From assembly GCA_033439685.1 (NCBI GenBank), contig JAUEDM010000007.1:2780501-2844500 (forward strand): a DNA stretch of 64,000 nucleotides, in the 5' to 3' direction. This DNA is from Apodospora peruviana. Its lineage: Eukaryota; Ascomycota; Sordariomycetes; Sordariales; Lasiosphaeriaceae. A program made the translations under genes and the position numbers. How positions within the stretch are numbered: position 1 is the first letter of the stretch; every line of letters starts with the position of its first letter. Below, in pieces: positions 23,150-34,733 of the stretch. Below the pieces are notes generated by a model. That model was given only the letters and a program-made list of their open reading frames with translations. It did not search any database and was not told where the DNA came from.

Positions 23150-23560
23150 CCCTTAAGTAGATAGGGGTGATGAAGGTAGGAGGTAGGAGATAAGGGATAG
23201 AGACAAGACGGGGCGATGAATTGAAATTTGAGTTTCTCATGATAATGCACAGCCTGTCTTGTCTTATCTTGCTTGCGTTTATCAGGGCAGGACTTGGAGC
23301 CCAAGACATTCTGCACCTTAGCCCAATGGTCTGAAAACATCTCACCTCGTCGTGTGGCTGTGACGGTGGCTATAAAGTTCTGCGGTGACGCCACCTTTCG
23401 GACGTCGTAGGCCGGTTGGACAGCCACGGCGTCCAATAGTCCCTCAACAGGCGCGAAGCAAAAAGCAGGCTGGACCTATAAGAGCCCAACGAACCCAACA
23501 CCTCTGAAAGCCAACACTTGTTCCCTGTTCCACTTGGTCCACTCGTCCGTCCTCGTCACC

Positions 23561-24134
23561 ATGCTGTTCCTCGTCGCCGGTACGTCGTTTATCGTTCCCG
23601 TCGTCTGGTTGTTGCTCCTGTTGCTGACCGCATCACCTGTCGCCGGTGCGCCACCCGCGCAATGGACCCTATATTAGTACCAGATTACAACAACCTCACG
23701 CAGGTGCGGCAAGTTGTGCATGTGGGAGTCAGCCGATGACTTTGTCGGGTATAGGCTAGGATGTTCCGGACCGTTTTTGAACAGCTGCATGTGTCGTGAC
23801 GACGTTGTGCCTGCGATGTCCTCGCCCACGACGAGCTGCCTCCGAAAATTTTGCACGGTCGGGCTCGTGGAAAAACGACATTAGCACGTTTCTGTCATTC
23901 TACAACACCTACTGCGCCAAGAACGGATACACCCTCCCTGGAGCGGCCCTGGCCACTACTGGTCTGCTCCGCCAGCTACAACGACGAGTACCGAACCCAA
24001 GGCTCCGTCCACCTCCACGATCGGGGACGCAACCGCGCCAAACCATCACCCACGTCACAACCGCAACCAACACAGCAGGAGGAATAATGAGATTGGTGCT
24101 ATGCTCGTTGCCCATGATTTGCTCGATCGACTAG
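23561..24134 (+). pseudogene. eight-cysteine secreted/surface protein, frameshifted
   Basis: An ATG at 23561 opens a strongly hydrophobic leader (FIVPVVWLLLLLLTASPVAG) ending at a TAG. Protein-like sequence continues in pieces: DYNNLTQ in one frame; CGKLCMWESADDFVGYRLGC, PFLNSCMCRDDV and TTSCLRKFCT in the next; SWKNDISTFLSFYNTYCAKN and GYTLPGAAL in a third. The order and spacing (CGxxC, GC, NSCMCR, SC, FC, YC) match a common fungal secreted, often membrane-anchored, cysteine-rich family. Two single-base shifts are needed to join the parts. An unrecognised intron could remove one of them, so a living gene is not fully excluded. Confidence 0.55.
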
Positions 24135-24379
24135 TGGTTGTAAAGGGAAGCAATTCACGAGCCCCAATGTGAGCCACAAGGTGAACTAAAGCTCACCGTC
24201 GCTTTTGTACTCGGCGAGGTGGATATCAAAGCGCACGATGTAGCCATCTCGTAGTCGTTGGGGTGGATGTCGTCAAAGCAACTGAAGCCATTTCGTACTA
24301 CGAGTCAGCGAGGTGGTTGTTAAGGCGCGATGTGGCCATGTCGTGCTCATCGAGGCGGATTCCTGTTACTATCCTCATC

Positions 24380-24690
24380 ATGTCGTCCACTTCCTTTACC
24401 AGCACCAACCCGTCCGACACCGATAACATAGAGGTTAATATTCAGGCCTCGGGCCCTTACGTGCCCCTTATGCTCGAAGTACGTTCTTGTAATCTATTAC
24501 AGTTATTTTGAATGGCTAACGATTAACTTGTAGTTCACCCACTGATTCATCCAAGTCTGGATGAACAAGCAGCTATGGTAGAATGTCGACTATTGGAGCG
24601 ATTGGTCGTCCTCGATCGTCGAGGCCCGCCGCTTGACGCCCCGGGGCAGTATCGTGCGGTGGCCACTCGCCCGGGTGGACGGTGCCATGG
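24380..24690 (+). pseudogene. two-exon gene relic, unknown
   Basis: ATG at 24380 starts 33 codons (MSSTSFTSTNPSDTDNIEVN) up to a GTACGT donor at 24479. After a TTGTAG acceptor the same reading gives FTH, a TGA, then FIQVWMNKQLW, a TAG, then NVDYWSDWSSSIVEARRLTP up to a GTAAGG donor. The intron borders and protein-like text argue for a former gene. Both stops sit next to Trp-rich text, so G-to-A change of TGG is a simple explanation for the first. Family not recognised. Confidence 0.4.
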
Positions 24691-25404
24691 TAAGGGTCAA
24701 CCAGTCAAACGAACAATTAACAAGGTTGGTACGAGTCCAGAATAAATCACCCACATTCGTTCGTCGTATGTGTGTTGAAGATCGCATCTGAGCCCGACAA
24801 GATTGCGGGGATTGTTTATGTGTTGGTTGGATCGCGTGTCCCACCATATTGGTACATTTTGTTTCTATCGATCCATAGGTAACCAACCCCATGATTCGGA
24901 TCTGCCATGTCCACTCAGTTGAATACAGCCCTTTAAAAAAACCTTAGTAAAGGGCCAAATTTTGGGTGTGCCGTTTGCACCCCCCGTCCTCGTCCTCGTC
25001 CTCCTCGCGGAAAGTAGGATCCTCGCGGAGAGTAGGGTATCTTCGCCGTCTTGGGAGCGTTTATTTTCTTGAATAAGGAGCCGAATAGTCGTTGTATCGT
25101 TCTAGAGAAAATGTTAGTATTAATGGCATGAAGACCGCAGGCGACGACTTGGACTCATGTGCTATTGTCCTCGACACACGGAATCAATCTTCTAGCGCGT
25201 CCAACTGTCTGTCTGTCGTCCAATGTCTGTAGCACCATGTTGCTCCACAGCAACGAACGCGGCCATGCCAAAGCTTTGCTCACACTTAGGTGAGTGGTCC
25301 GGGTCCTTCTTTTTGTGGTGTCGAATTCAAACTCACCTCATCTCGAATCGAAATCTTTGCGTCGAAGCAAATCTCCCAGCAGAAGGTAAGAAGAAGCTTC
25401 GAAG

Positions 25405-26351
25405 ATGTCGGACGAGTCTGCCCTTCCGGGTAATGTTTATGAATTCGCCGGGTTCCCGGTCTATATGTCGAGTCCCGGTGACGAAGTCCCTACCAACGGG
25501 GCACGCTATTGTTTGCTTCCCCGAAGACTTTGGTTTGTTGACAAGTGCCCGCCGGTGCATGGAGTTGATCACCAGCGCTGGCTATCTGGTCCTGGGCATG
25601 GACTACCTTCGCGGAGTGAGTATACCCCTTTCTGGCATTTCAGATTATTTGCACATGTTATCACTTTCCTGAGATGAAAAAGGCTAACTGGACAACTATT
25701 TAAGACAATATATCCCGGTAGATCGAACCAAAGAGTGGCCTGCTCCCAGATACTTTTGATCGGAAAGCTTGGTGTCGGCAGCACGCCGGTATTGCGGCGC
25801 GCCATGTGCCTAGGTGGGTGGCGGCCGTACGCCAGCATTTTGGCCATGACCGAAAATACGCGTGCGTGGGCGAAGGTTTTGGTGGAATGGCGGTCCTCGA
25901 CTTGCTGGCCATGACCCTGGTGTCGGGTGGCGTAATCGCCAACCCGATTAATTTGGACGAGGGCAGCCTTGCCGAGATCCAGCGTATGTCTCACACACAA
26001 ACTACAGACCGATATTTTGGGATAAAACTGGGCGGGACTAATAGATGAACAGACCCATTGTTCCTCTCCCGCGGGCTCGGAGCTGACGACGAGCTTTCGT
26101 TTGAAGAAGTGTAAGCGGCTCGTGGCGTGCTGATCCGTGAGGGCAAGGATAGCCACCTGCTCGATTTTTCTTGGATCCCAGCGGCGTTCGCGGCTGATGA
26201 TGGGGATGATGATGTTGAGGAGTATCAGCGTAAGTAGTTCCTCTTCAGCTTAATTAATAAGGCTCTGACTAATTGTTTAGGTTCCTGCAGGGAGCAATGT
26301 GTCCGTGGAATTATTACGTGGCTTGACCTCCACTTGGGCGTCCGTTCCTAG
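25405..26351 (+). pseudogene. dienelactone hydrolase family gene, disabled
   Basis: The whole domain can be followed. MSDESALPGNVYEFAGFPVY opens it. After a one-base shift near 25500 come HAIVCFPEDFGLLTSARRC and SAGYLVLGMDYLRG. An intron starts at 25616 (GTGAGT). After a TAG at 25719 the text runs through WVAAVRQHFGHDRKYACVGE to VIANPINLDEGSLAEIQ. A second intron is followed by PLFLSRGLGADDELSFEEV, a TAA at 26112 and DSHLLDFSWIPAAFA. A third intron is followed by SCREQCVRGIITWLDLHLGV and a stop at 26349. The nucleophile motif, normally G-x-C-x-G-G, reads VGEGFGG, and the usual HGF histidine position reads PAAF, so catalytic residues were already lost or never present. Confidence 0.75.
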
Positions 26352-26792
26352 GTGTGTTAGTGAGAGAGTCTCGGGGTCTTTTTTGTTTTTTGTTGCGACA
26401 TATGACGTTGTCAGATTATACCCTATTTCTTTTTTATCTTTTCTTTTTAATCGAACAAGTTTGAAGAGTTGATATTGCGAGTTAACTATGGTGATGTCTT
26501 GCATGTTTGTGTCTGTGCTACCGCGTTGAACTCATCATATGCACCTCCTTTCTTCCACCAACAACTAGCACTTCAGCATGTGGCAAAGTGTGCTTGCAAA
26601 AGACATATAGAAAAAGCGCCCCAACAACACGTCTTTGGTATGTCAGTAAGCATCGCCAACGTCGAAAGCCAGGTTGGACCTTTGAAACCTGCCACTCGAG
26701 CTCCAGCGGGAAGTCTTCGAGCAGTTGGACGACTTGGTTTGCGTAGTTACAACGGATTCGGACTTCTGGTCGCTTGTTGGGCAGGAATTCCC

Positions 26793-27600
26793 TCAGGCTT
26801 TCTTCGCCTCGACCCTTGGCGGTTCATCCATTTCCATCCTCTGGAAGTTAGCTGCCGGGAGTTGGGAAAGCACCCGCTTCACTCGTTCCGCAGCCTCTTG
26901 GATCCGTAGGCATGTGTCCTCTGCGTCATCCATCTCTTGGCAGCCAGCTCGGCCAGTTGTGAGCCGCCATATTGGTATGAGAGGATATCGGCTTCTTCTT
27001 GTGACTCTTGGGACCCCATTTCGAAGAAGCTTGTTCTTCTTGGATTGCATGTTCCGAAGTTTGCATTTTGTGGTCGGCGTCGCAGGATTAACCTTGCTTT
27101 CAACCGTAAACTCCTCTAGCGTGACCGGCTTGTATTGCACACCGAGTTTGTTCGCTCGGCCATGCTCCTTCTTGATCCACGAGCCGGTCTCTCTCTTAGG
27201 GGCACCAAAAATCGGCATACCATGTCTCTTATCGTATTTCTGAACATCTTTCTTGAGACTTGGTATCAGCTCGACGATGTCCATCCAGCCGATTTCATTG
27301 ATAGGGTTCATATCTTCCTTTGGAGAATACAGTGGCTGGTCGGTTTTGCTGAGGTCTTTTTCGTCATCAAGAGCTGGTGTGTCTACGACATATCATTTCA
27401 CGGGATGCAGCGGAATTATAACCTACATATCCTACCACCATTGTCGAATCCCTCCATGTTAGCTCTCACGCTTACCTTTTTGCCCGTTTCTCTTAGGCTA
27501 TCAAGCCTATCATATTCCGGGCCAAACTCTTCGCCATCGCAGGCCCAAAACGCTACATCATCCGAGTCTCGAGAGATAAAAAATTGGGAAAGTAGAGTAT
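26793..27600 (-). pseudogene. hypothetical gene with interrupted 5' part
   Basis: A 172-codon minus-strand frame (27311-26793) begins MNPINEIGWMDIVELIPSLK, is rich in Lys/Arg and ends RMEMDEPPRVEAKKA. Upstream, the same frame reads YVVDTPALDDEKDLSKTDQP back to a TGA. Beyond a putative intron (GTAAGC...GTAG with a GCTAAC branch site) it reads VAFWACDGEEFGPEYDRLD and SLRETGKK. The coherent text across the intron and the TGA suggests a real gene with one nonsense change; alternatively the 172-codon part alone is expressed. Family not recognised. Confidence 0.45.
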
Positions 27601-27883
27601 CCGGTAGGATGGCTTACTGCTCTCCAACACCTATCACCCCCCACCGCCTATCCGAGACAGTCAGTCGCCGGGGTCAGTAGGTGCGCTAGAAGGCCGCAGT
27701 CCCAGTTCGCGATGTCGTAGGCTAAATTCGTTGTGTCCAAAAACATGTACGTATATACATGCCACCAGAGACCCCCTCTTTTGTCCTTACAGCACAAAGC
27801 CAACCAACAAGACAGGGAGCCACGACTCCATGGGTACCTATCATCACTAAATATCAACACCCCCAATCCACTCAACGCCAAAC

Positions 27884-29737
27884 TCAATGACCGACCCCAT
27901 TCGCCCCATTGGTAGCATTAGCTTTCCCTTCCAGCTCCTTCTGCCAGGGCAAAGGCTCAGCAGCAGCCTTGACAGGACCCAAATCGCCCCCCTCGGCCCT
28001 CCGTGCCTGCCACGCCTCCATATCGCGATGATCAACAAAGTTTCCATGCAAGCCTAACTTCAACTTAAGCGGGAGATGAATCACTGCCAGCGGTCCACTG
28101 CTGAGCTTCTGCGCATCGAAGATCATGACATCGTTCCGCAGCTCGTCCAAGTGATTCAGCAGCGCAATCAGATATCCCTCGCCCTCGCCGCCCCCTTCTT
28201 TAGGAATGAAGCTGGGTTCCTGGAACGTCATAGTCGGACCGGGGAAATAGACATCCTCCAGCCCAAACTTGCCATTCTGCGTCTCTGTCTTGCCATCCGA
28301 TGGACGTGAGCCATCATGATAATTCTCCTCGTTCCAGACATAATGTCCCAAAGAATTAAACAGACCGCCGGCGGGCGGGCCGCACTTGGCAAAATCGTAC
28401 GGCTTGGTCGGATCAACCACGGCCTGCCAGAAGTGTTTGTACGGTTTCGTGACATAGCGGTCGTCGATCCGGGAAAACTCGCCGTTGGTCAGCCAGACCC
28501 GAGAAGGAGCGATGCGCTCGTCAGCTACCCAGACCGTGCCGGCGGCTGTCTCGGTCGCCGACTTCTTAGCTTTCGGGTCCAGGATCCAGCGGACGGTCGG
28601 TGAGCTCAGCTTGTTCCGTTTCGTCATCCCGTCGGCTCCTGGAGTGAGTTCGGTGTCGGGTGGAAAGAAAAAGAAGACGTTGCCGTCCGCGACGGTCAGG
28701 TCGATGGCTACTTCTCCTGACGGCAGTTCATAGCAGCCTGCTATGTGGCCGTGGAAGGCTATTCCTCATATCAGCACACACTCCATCAATCACAAAGATG
28801 GGGATGACAAACCATTATCAGCCCTAAACCAAATAATATCCTCAGCTTTCCCCCCGCGTCTCGGAACAAGTCCATACCATTGATCCTCATTCGGATCCCA
28901 AGCAAATTTGTTTCCGCCCTTCTTCATCCGCTCAAGATTCATCTTGATCGGCGTCAGGGGCAGAACCATATAGTTCTTGCTGACGCCGCAATCGTGAATC
29001 ATCCCCGCAAAGGGGGCCTTGTACCACGCCTCCTCTGTCAACTTGCCATCTTTGTCTAGGGTCCAGACCGCCACATCAACAGAACAGTCGGCCCCGTCAC
29101 CTCCGGCTTCGTAAGCGAAGCACAACATCTCGCCCGTGTCCGGGTCGAACTTTGGGTGCGCGGTGAATGTCGGCGCCAGAATCTGGCCCTCGAAGTCATA
29201 CCGCCCTATCGTTTCCAGCGTGACGGGATCCATGGCATACGGCGGGCCGTCTTCTTTGGATGCCAACAGCATGCCGCGCCAGAAGGTAATGTTCGTGTTA
29301 CTCGCTGTCCGGATGACACCTTTGACACTCTCGTTGTCTGTCCACGGGTTTCTGTAGCGGCCGAACAGTGATTTGCGGGCGGCTGTCTCGAGTTTGTACC
29401 GCTCTGTCTGGACATAGCGCTGCTTGAAGTCGGCGTGGCCGTTGGCGATTCTGATAGCGGTGACGGACCCGTCGCCGTTGAAGTGGATGTCATCCTCGAA
29501 GAGGGGAGGGAAGCGGTGGTCGGGCTGGACGCGGTAGAAAGTACCGTTGATTTCCTTGGGGATGGTGCCTGAAAACTCGAGGTCGAAGATGTCTCCCTCA
29601 AAACGGGAGGGTTTGTTCATGGATCTGAAGACATCGGTTCGTGGGAACTGGACGCGGTCGGCGGAGGTGAGGCGGTTGGAGGCGTAGTTGGAGGCCGGGA
29701 CGTCCACACTGGGCTCGAGGTCGAAGATGTGTGCCAT
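27884..29737 (-). CDS. carotenoid oxygenase family protein (lignostilbene dioxygenase-like)
   Basis: Two exons on the minus strand (29737-28813 and 28758-27884), separated by a 54-base intron, give 599 residues. The splice restores the conserved NAFHGHIAGCYE. Features of the family are seen in order: GTFYRVQPDHRFPPLFEDD near residue 65, FTAHPKFDPDTGEMLCF, GMIHDCGVSKNYMVLPL, NAFHGHIAG and, near the C-terminus, LGLHGNFVD. The histidines in these four last segments are the expected iron ligands. No signal peptide or peroxisomal signal is visible, so it is probably cytosolic. Members cleave C=C bonds of carotenoids or of stilbenes such as lignostilbene and resveratrol; the length and ligand spacing fit the fungal stilbene-cleaving branch, but substrate is inference. 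A SnoaL-like gene lies 0.64 kb upstream in the same direction. Confidence 0.9.
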
Positions 29738-30377
29738 TTTGCTGCCTGGCTATGGCGACTGCTGAGCAAGGTGAGTGAGAAGGACAACCAGAGAGTTGTA
29801 GATCGGAGAAAGGAGAGTTCGGTTGAGGGATAAACAGAAAGTTGAAGTGAAAGTTACTAGTATTGACATGGGAGCGGCTCCTCTATCCTCGGTAAGATCT
29901 ACCGAGAGTCCCAGTAAAACCCCGGTCACCCATCAGGCGATCTCCCGCTGCCCATGGTTCGTGTGGCAATTAGCATCCATCGTCGGATTGTTGGAGCTGG
30001 CGTTTCGCCTAGAGGTAGTGCCGTGGGTGGGTTGCGTGCGGATAAGTGTGTGCGGGGCAAAAGGGTGGCAGCCGCCGGCAGAGTGCTTCCAGATCCTCGC
30101 CTGTGTGACGCGAGGGGGGGATAGGGGGGAGGAGGGGTCAACCAAGGAGCTTCTCCAACCCCTCGGCAGTCAAAGTTGAACCCCGTTCATCATCTTGAAA
30201 GAGATCGATGGAAGATGGAGTTGGCTCCAAGTGATGATGCAGTTCAAGCTCAAAATGACAAAAACGGTAATTTCTCGCAGCCTAACTGACTGTAAATACA
30301 GGAATCAATACATGTACCAACAGCAATCAACGTGCCTCGAGCACATCCATCCACCCCTCGAATACCAAAATCAACCT

Positions 30378-31341
30378 TCACTCAACCTTATTCTGCACCA
30401 GCTCGGGCAACACCTTATCGCCCTTCTTCGGCTCTTCCTCCGTCGCACCCGCCCTGGTCTGCCCCTCAGGCAACTCCAGCGACAACTCCGGATCCGCCTC
30501 CTTGGGATCAGTCCCATACTTCGGCGCCCTCAAATCCTCCCCGTTCGCTCTTGCTCCAGTAACCGGATGCGGGTAATGGAACGGAACCACCCGAGTATCG
30601 GGCCACAACATCTTCTGCTCAAAGATCTCGTCGGGACCCAACGGGTCCTCAGGGAACGTCTTCGTCGGCCAGGGAACATAATTCTTCTTGGTATGGCTCC
30701 ACCCTCTCTCGAACTCAGCGTGCCAGAACGGGAAATACCTGTACCGGAAAAGCTTCCAGCTACCATCCTCTTTGATGTACTCGTTCTCGTAGAGTCCACC
30801 CTCCCACCACTGCCGGTGGCCCATGGGATGGTACTCTTCGATGCTCTGGTGCGTGCCGGCTTGCATCAGCGCGCGCATGCGGCACCACGCGTGCGTTCCC
30901 GTGGGATCGACGTCGACGATGTCCTGCATCATGATGTGATCGAGGAGGAAACCGTGGACGGGACCGTTGCGGCCTTTGACGAAGGTGTTTTGGAAGCGGC
31001 CTTGGTAGAGGCGCTTGATTCCTTCCTTGCCGCGGTAGCGGGACCCCAAGAACTCGACGTAGGCGTCTGGGTGGTTTGAGAAGAGGTCGACTACCTAAAC
31101 AGGGAGAGAGTTAGTGGTGGATTTGGAGAATGATGGGAGGGGAAGGCAAACCTCGTTGTACATGCACTTGTCGAGGTAGTAGCCATACTTGTGGTGCGTC
31201 TTGCGGACCTCGGCCTCATCTGTTGCTCGTCAGTTTCCTATCTCCATCGAGATGGCTAGGTCGGGAAATACCAGATACACGCGATATCTCCTTCTGCAAA
31301 GCCTGGACCTGCTTCTTGAGCTCGGCGAACTCGGCCTCCAT
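30378..31341 (-). CDS. SnoaL/NTF2-like protein with N-terminal coiled coil
   Basis: Three exons on the minus strand (31341-31281, 31219-31152, 31094-30378) with 61- and 57-base introns give 281 residues. The start MEAEFAELKKQVQALQKEI was chosen because it has a good context (CAAGATGG); an in-frame ATG 19 codons upstream is possible. Residues 1-20 form a heptad-type coiled coil. Then comes the SnoaL-like fold: RKTHHKYGYYLDKCMYNEVV, DLFSNHPDAYVEFLG, LDHIMMQDIVDVDPTGTHAW and EYIKEDGSWKLFRYRYFPFW. A polar C-terminal tail follows. Related proteins are found beside aromatic or polyketide catabolic genes as dehydratases or isomerases. Its place just upstream of the carotenoid-oxygenase gene suggests a shared pathway, which is inference. 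Confidence 0.85.
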
Positions 31342-31399
31342 CTTGACGATCCAAATTTCGATATATTGCGAACCGAGACGAACAAACTCTATCGACACT

Positions 31400-33170
31400 C
31401 TGGGAGGGCAACAATGTTGGGGATGTGGTCTTGTATGTTTACATCAAGAGAAAGATAGCGGGGTCGTCGTCAACTGGACTCCGTCAGGGGTATGCTCCTC
31501 GGATGGACGGCATGGCGGAACAGAACAAATGCGGGGAGGATACTCTGTATCCCGCTTCTCAAAGGCACCACATGCGAAGAAACGAACCGTGCATGAAGCC
31601 AATGGCCCGGTCAATATAGCCAGTTCCCAACGCAGTTGCCGTCTTTTGGCCTCTCTCGGCAGATGTTTCCGAGCCAGATTTTTGCGGAGAACCTAGGCTG
31701 AGCACACCCAGCCGCCGCCGAGAGGAGTCGTGTGCGGAGTAAGTCTCGGAAAAGGGATGGCGGTATTGGAGGATGGGCTGTTGGGGGCCGTTTTCCATGA
31801 CACTGTATACCATTTTACGTCACGCATTTTCAATGTTGCGTCCGGTGGGTGCAAGATGTGCCTTATATACGCTCTGATGATCGACTTCAGGGGCATGAAA
31901 GCTCGTTTTCCAAGAGAACTCTTACCGCATACATAAGTATTAAACGGCCTTGGTAAAGTCTCTTGCAGGGTCTGGGCGACTAATGGGATGTTAGCTATGT
32001 TATCATGGATGATGTATAAACCCTTGAAGTTGTCGTTGGTTATGTTCTGAAACGGGAATGCGAAATAGAGATAGCCTGTCCCTACCTGCTTCCGTCAGGC
32101 GAAAACATCATTCTTAATGATACGATCCCAGCAAGGGCGGTTTTCTTTTTGTGATTGTTTCGTTCCCAAGGGAATTCTCTACGGTTATATCGGTCTGCTA
32201 GCTCTATAGATGGCATTTGCCCACGGCCATACCCAAGCCCGACAGTTGCTAGCAATCTCGTCAAGTCGGTCATCATCACCGGCAGCCGTAGCCGGATCCG
32301 TCGCGGTCGCAGAGACCGTGGACGCCACATACTCGCACCATCATCACTACCATCATCGCCATGAGAAGGCATGTATCCGGAACAGGCTCTCGTCCTAAGT
32401 AAGCATGCCGCCTAGGAACGGACGAGCAAGGAACTGGTCAAACTTCCCCAACTTCCCGCCTATTAGCTGTCACGAATTCGCTGGATACAATCGTCGCCAA
32501 AAGCCGCTTCAGCGACCCACAAACCTTGGACTGAGAGGGTTGCAGGATGGGGTTGACGGCATCTACAAGCTTGGGAGCCACACAACCTCGAACACAAATA
32601 CGCCACGCCTCATACCGCGGTAGTTCTCGCATCTGACAAACGGTGGCTGCACGAAGACTCTCCCTCAGTTCTGCCAGATCTGCGCCCTCGACATGTGTGC
32701 GGTGGCCGTTCTTTTCCAGTGCAATAACATGTCGATTACGCAGGAAACTGGTCGCCGATACAGATCCAACCCCAGCACCTCTCTAATTCCCTGGTCGATC
32801 TCGAAACCGGCAAACCCACGACAGGTTTTCCTACGAAAATCTAGGAAGTTCACCATATAGAAAGGAAGTACTTCCCAGCTCCAGCAAGGTGTTGTAAGAA
32901 TTCGGCGTGGTCGTTAATGAAGTTGTTCCATCGCAGACTTGTGCGCACCTCCTTAATGCGCTTGCCTTAATCTTCGGCCCCGTCAAACATCAAGATGCCC
33001 GTTCTGACGCCTGCCTTCTTGTGGTCTCTGCCGCTTTTTATTATTATTCATACACCGCTGTGCCCTTGGGCTTGTCGGACCTTCAAACTATTTACTGTAC
33101 AGGAAAACCGTGCCCTTACAGGTTGGGTGAAAAACCGGTACCAACAATTGAGAAAACACATCAGTGACTG
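31400..33170. other. intergenic, no supported gene
   Basis: The upstream region of the SnoaL-like gene and beyond. Open frames of 60-190 codons on both strands show no motifs. A 63-codon minus-strand frame at 32856-32665 (VNFLDFRRKTCRGFAGFEID) is protein-like but isolated. Nothing is called. Confidence 0.4.
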
Positions 33171-33221
33171 AGCCTGTAAATACAAAAGAATAAGACCTCC
33201 TGGCCTTCGATGGAGGGGGTC

Positions 33222-34390
33222 TCAACCTGCCGACTCCAGTTCTACCTTCCTTGTTAGATTGTACATTGGTAATCTTCCCGCATCCATCGGCCAGCTCAGG
33301 ATCCTTCTCGTTAGCCGTGCAGCTGGGGGATCAATGCCCTGTAAGACAGAGTAAAAATCCCGTCGAGTCCGAATATCTGCTCTCTCCCATCTTCGAGTCA
33401 ATAGTGGAGCCAAACACCATACGACTAGATGTTCGACAGTTTCACGGCCTTCACCACACTCGCAAAACGGTGTTAGAATCGTTGGGACGCCCCGTTTGAA
33501 TAGGAAGTCTCGGAGCCCGATAGCACCAGTTCGAATCTGGACCAGTAGTGAGCTTTTCGCCTTGTTGAGGCCTGAGTGTCTCTTGAGTGTTTTATCTCTA
33601 AAGATGGTCTCTTTTTGGTGTTTAAGATCGTCCGCTGGCCTCATCGTTGCCCGACCGTTCCGCTCTCTTAACCATCTTTCCCTCCATTCCTCCTCCGCTA
33701 TCCTGTCTGTGTCGGTGGTTCCCCCTGCCCAGGCTGCAATTGTTATAGCTGATTCTTCTACCGCTATTGGTCTCTGTGGTCCGGCGGCTGCTCGGCGGCC
33801 TCTTTTGTCTCTCCTCGACTGGAACCTTTGGTACAGTTTGGCGCAGGTCTCGTGAACTATGCTAGCTGGGGTCTTCGTTCCCCCTTGGCCATCGTCAAGG
33901 GTGGGCTGTTGGAGCCGGGTTTCAAAGTCTGCTAGTCGTTTGTTCAAATACAGGTCCAACGGTGGTACCCATGTCTCGGTTTCTAGATTGCGAATCGGCG
34001 TTGACTTGAAGGCTCCTGCTACTACTCGTAGGCTCTTATTCTGGGCCTTTGTGAGTGCTTTGGTGAGTCCTCTCATCGCCGGCTCACCCCCCTTTCTAGT
34101 AGGGATGTGGAATGACGATGCGCCGTAGGCTATTGCTGACCGAATGCACTTAGAGTACACTTCCCGTACTTTGGCCAGTCCTAGTCCCCATGTTTTTGCT
34201 GCAATCCTTGTCAGTGCAAAGTTTTGAGTTTTCATCTTCCGTTCCACTGCTCCAAGATGAGCCTTCCAGTTGAGTTTCCAGTCCAGCCAGACTCCTAAGA
34301 ATCTAGCCGAAGCTGTTGCTCTGCCGCTTTTTACTAAAGCGCTTATAATGCTAAATATTGTCTCCGTTAACTTATTGTAAAACGTCGATA
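33222..34390 (-). mobile_element. LINE (non-LTR retrotransposon), C-terminal ORF2 fragment
   Basis: One minus-strand frame is open from about 34390 to a stop at 33222. It enters with FYNKLTETIFSI and RFLGVWLDWKLNWKAHLGAV, the end of a fungal LINE reverse transcriptase (FLGV...D..L.W..H motif), followed by RIAAKTWGLGLAKVREVYSK and AIAYGASSFHIP. The C-terminus ends with a Cys/His cluster FCECGEGRETVEHLVVWC, as in many fungal LINEs. The polymerase palm with the YADD box, the endonuclease and ORF1 are missing: this is a 5'-truncated copy, which is usual for LINEs. The reading frame has about 390 codons without a stop, so the insertion may be fairly recent. Confidence 0.8.
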
Positions 34391-34733
34391 ACTAAAGGGC
34401 TTGGTCCTAGGAGTGTTGTGGTTGTAAAGCTCATCTCGGTGGTAACATGAGTGACACCTGCAGATATATAATTTGCCGGGGATAATCCTGCTGACTATGT
34501 CCCTGCTACGTGCAAAATTTGCAAATACGAGTCGGACAGTCCTGCTTGAGACGAGCTTGAAGCTCTTGGGAAACAAGTCGGTTTCGATTCGAGACACTGG
34601 GAGAAGTCGTCCTAGTCATTCGTGAACTGGTCGGCTTTTCACTTTGTTCTTGTCCAAGATACATTCAGACGCGTATAGGAACGTGGACAGATACTTGAAG
34701 GGAATATTCCGGACGCCTCTAAAATGGCTTATC

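Noticed and set aside
30195..31079. Plus-strand open frame of 294 codons
   Set aside because: It is antisense to the SnoaL-like gene, whose spliced product is coherent.
18645..31341. Secondary-metabolite gene cluster
   Set aside because: No polyketide synthase, peptide synthetase, terpene cyclase or pathway regulator is visible; tyrosinase and the dioxygenase are not enough.
33510..33545. tRNA-like B box (GTTCGAATC)
   Set aside because: It lies inside the LINE coding frame and no A box, acceptor stem or cloverleaf could be drawn.
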